Assembly (NCBI GenBank): GCA_947629225.1
Contig: CANRCY010000026.1
Location: forward strand, 1 to 12,763
Direction of reading: 5' to 3'
DNA length: 12,763 nucleotides
DNA from: an uncultured Clostridia bacterium
Lineage (GTDB): Bacteria; Bacillota; Clostridia; Christensenellales; Borkfalkiaceae
The notes under the pieces: generated by a model
Database searches by the model: none
Told to the model about the DNA's origin: nothing
What the model saw: the letters and a program-made list of their open reading frames with translations, nothing else
Shown: positions 12,687-12,763 of the stretch, piece by piece
How the letters are laid out: each line of letters begins with the position of its first letter
Numbering within the stretch: position 1 is the stretch's first letter
Program-made: the position numbers and the translations under genes

Positions 12687-12763
12687 GACGCGCCAAGCGT
12701 CATTCCGAGGCGCAAAGGAAAGAACGAAGTTCGAACGGCGGCTCTCCGAGGGAATCTTGCTAC
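12687..12763. repeat. 77-bp direct repeat, copy 2, reaching the window end
   Basis: Exact copy of 12501-12577. The match runs to the last base of the window, so the repeat probably continues beyond it, perhaps as a second full palindromic element. Confidence 0.9.

Larger units (their letters stand above)
11995..12763. other. Gene-free region: terminator, A-tracts, orphan promoter, repeat array
   Basis: No supportable protein gene is seen. In order: terminator (12045-12082), an A/G-rich tract (about 12085-12180), the orphan promoter (12192-12220), a short GC-rich alternating stretch (about 12255-12275), then repeats to the end. Repeat motifs (GTCATTCCGAG, CATGTTGAGCGAAGTCG, CCCTTCGACAGGCTCAGGG) match those of the mtnN-luxS gap. 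Confidence 0.75.

Noticed and set aside
12282..12763. A CRISPR array
   Set aside because: Repeats differ in length and type, are adjacent or overlapping rather than separated by equal-length unique spacers, and no cas gene is present.

Overview
The window looks like a moderately GC-rich Firmicutes chromosome, most likely from an anaerobic, gut-type Clostridia lineage. This is inferred from the mcsB-clpC stress operon, Shine-Dalgarno sites of the AAAGGAGG type, sigma-A-like promoters with 17-base spacers, a BspA-type leucine-rich-repeat lipoprotein and a C_GCAxxG_C_C protein. The species cannot be named from the sequence alone.

Layout. (1) Positions 1-3166 (+) hold the 3' two thirds of mcsB (protein-arginine kinase) and a complete clpC (AAA+ unfoldase). 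They end at a perfect 15-bp hairpin that also serves the convergent ung gene. (2) Positions 3256-5564 (-) hold mtnN (SAH/MTA nucleosidase), luxS (S-ribosylhomocysteine lyase) and ung (uracil-DNA glycosylase), read in that order. MtnN and LuxS are consecutive enzymes in SAH detoxification and AI-2 precursor formation. A 555-bp block of palindromic intergenic repeats separates them, while luxS and ung overlap by ATGA. (3) Positions 5666-6912 (+) hold a ferritin/rubrerythrin-like protein whose last ~63 codons lie in a different frame. (4) Positions 7066-8838 (+) hold a large LRR lipoprotein with its own promoter and terminator. (5) Positions 9012-10234 (+) hold a two-gene unit (metallo-beta-lactamase-fold hydrolase plus C_GCAxxG_C_C protein, ATGA overlap) with a near-consensus promoter. 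(6) Positions 10319-11994 (+) hold a small unknown lipoprotein and a lipoprotein-anchored tyrosine phosphatase with an Fn3-like domain. (7) Positions 11995-12763 have no convincing gene. They hold a terminator, an A-tract region, a near-consensus promoter with no gene behind it, and a dense array of direct and palindromic repeats related to those between mtnN and luxS.

Most genes are ordinary housekeeping or surface functions. The parts that deserve a second look are the palindromic repeat families (one found as inverted copies about 7.6 kb apart), the orphan promoter firing into the repeat array, and the frameshift in the ferritin-like gene. No tRNA, rRNA, CRISPR array, insertion-sequence transposase or phage gene was seen. 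No clearly new multi-gene system was seen.
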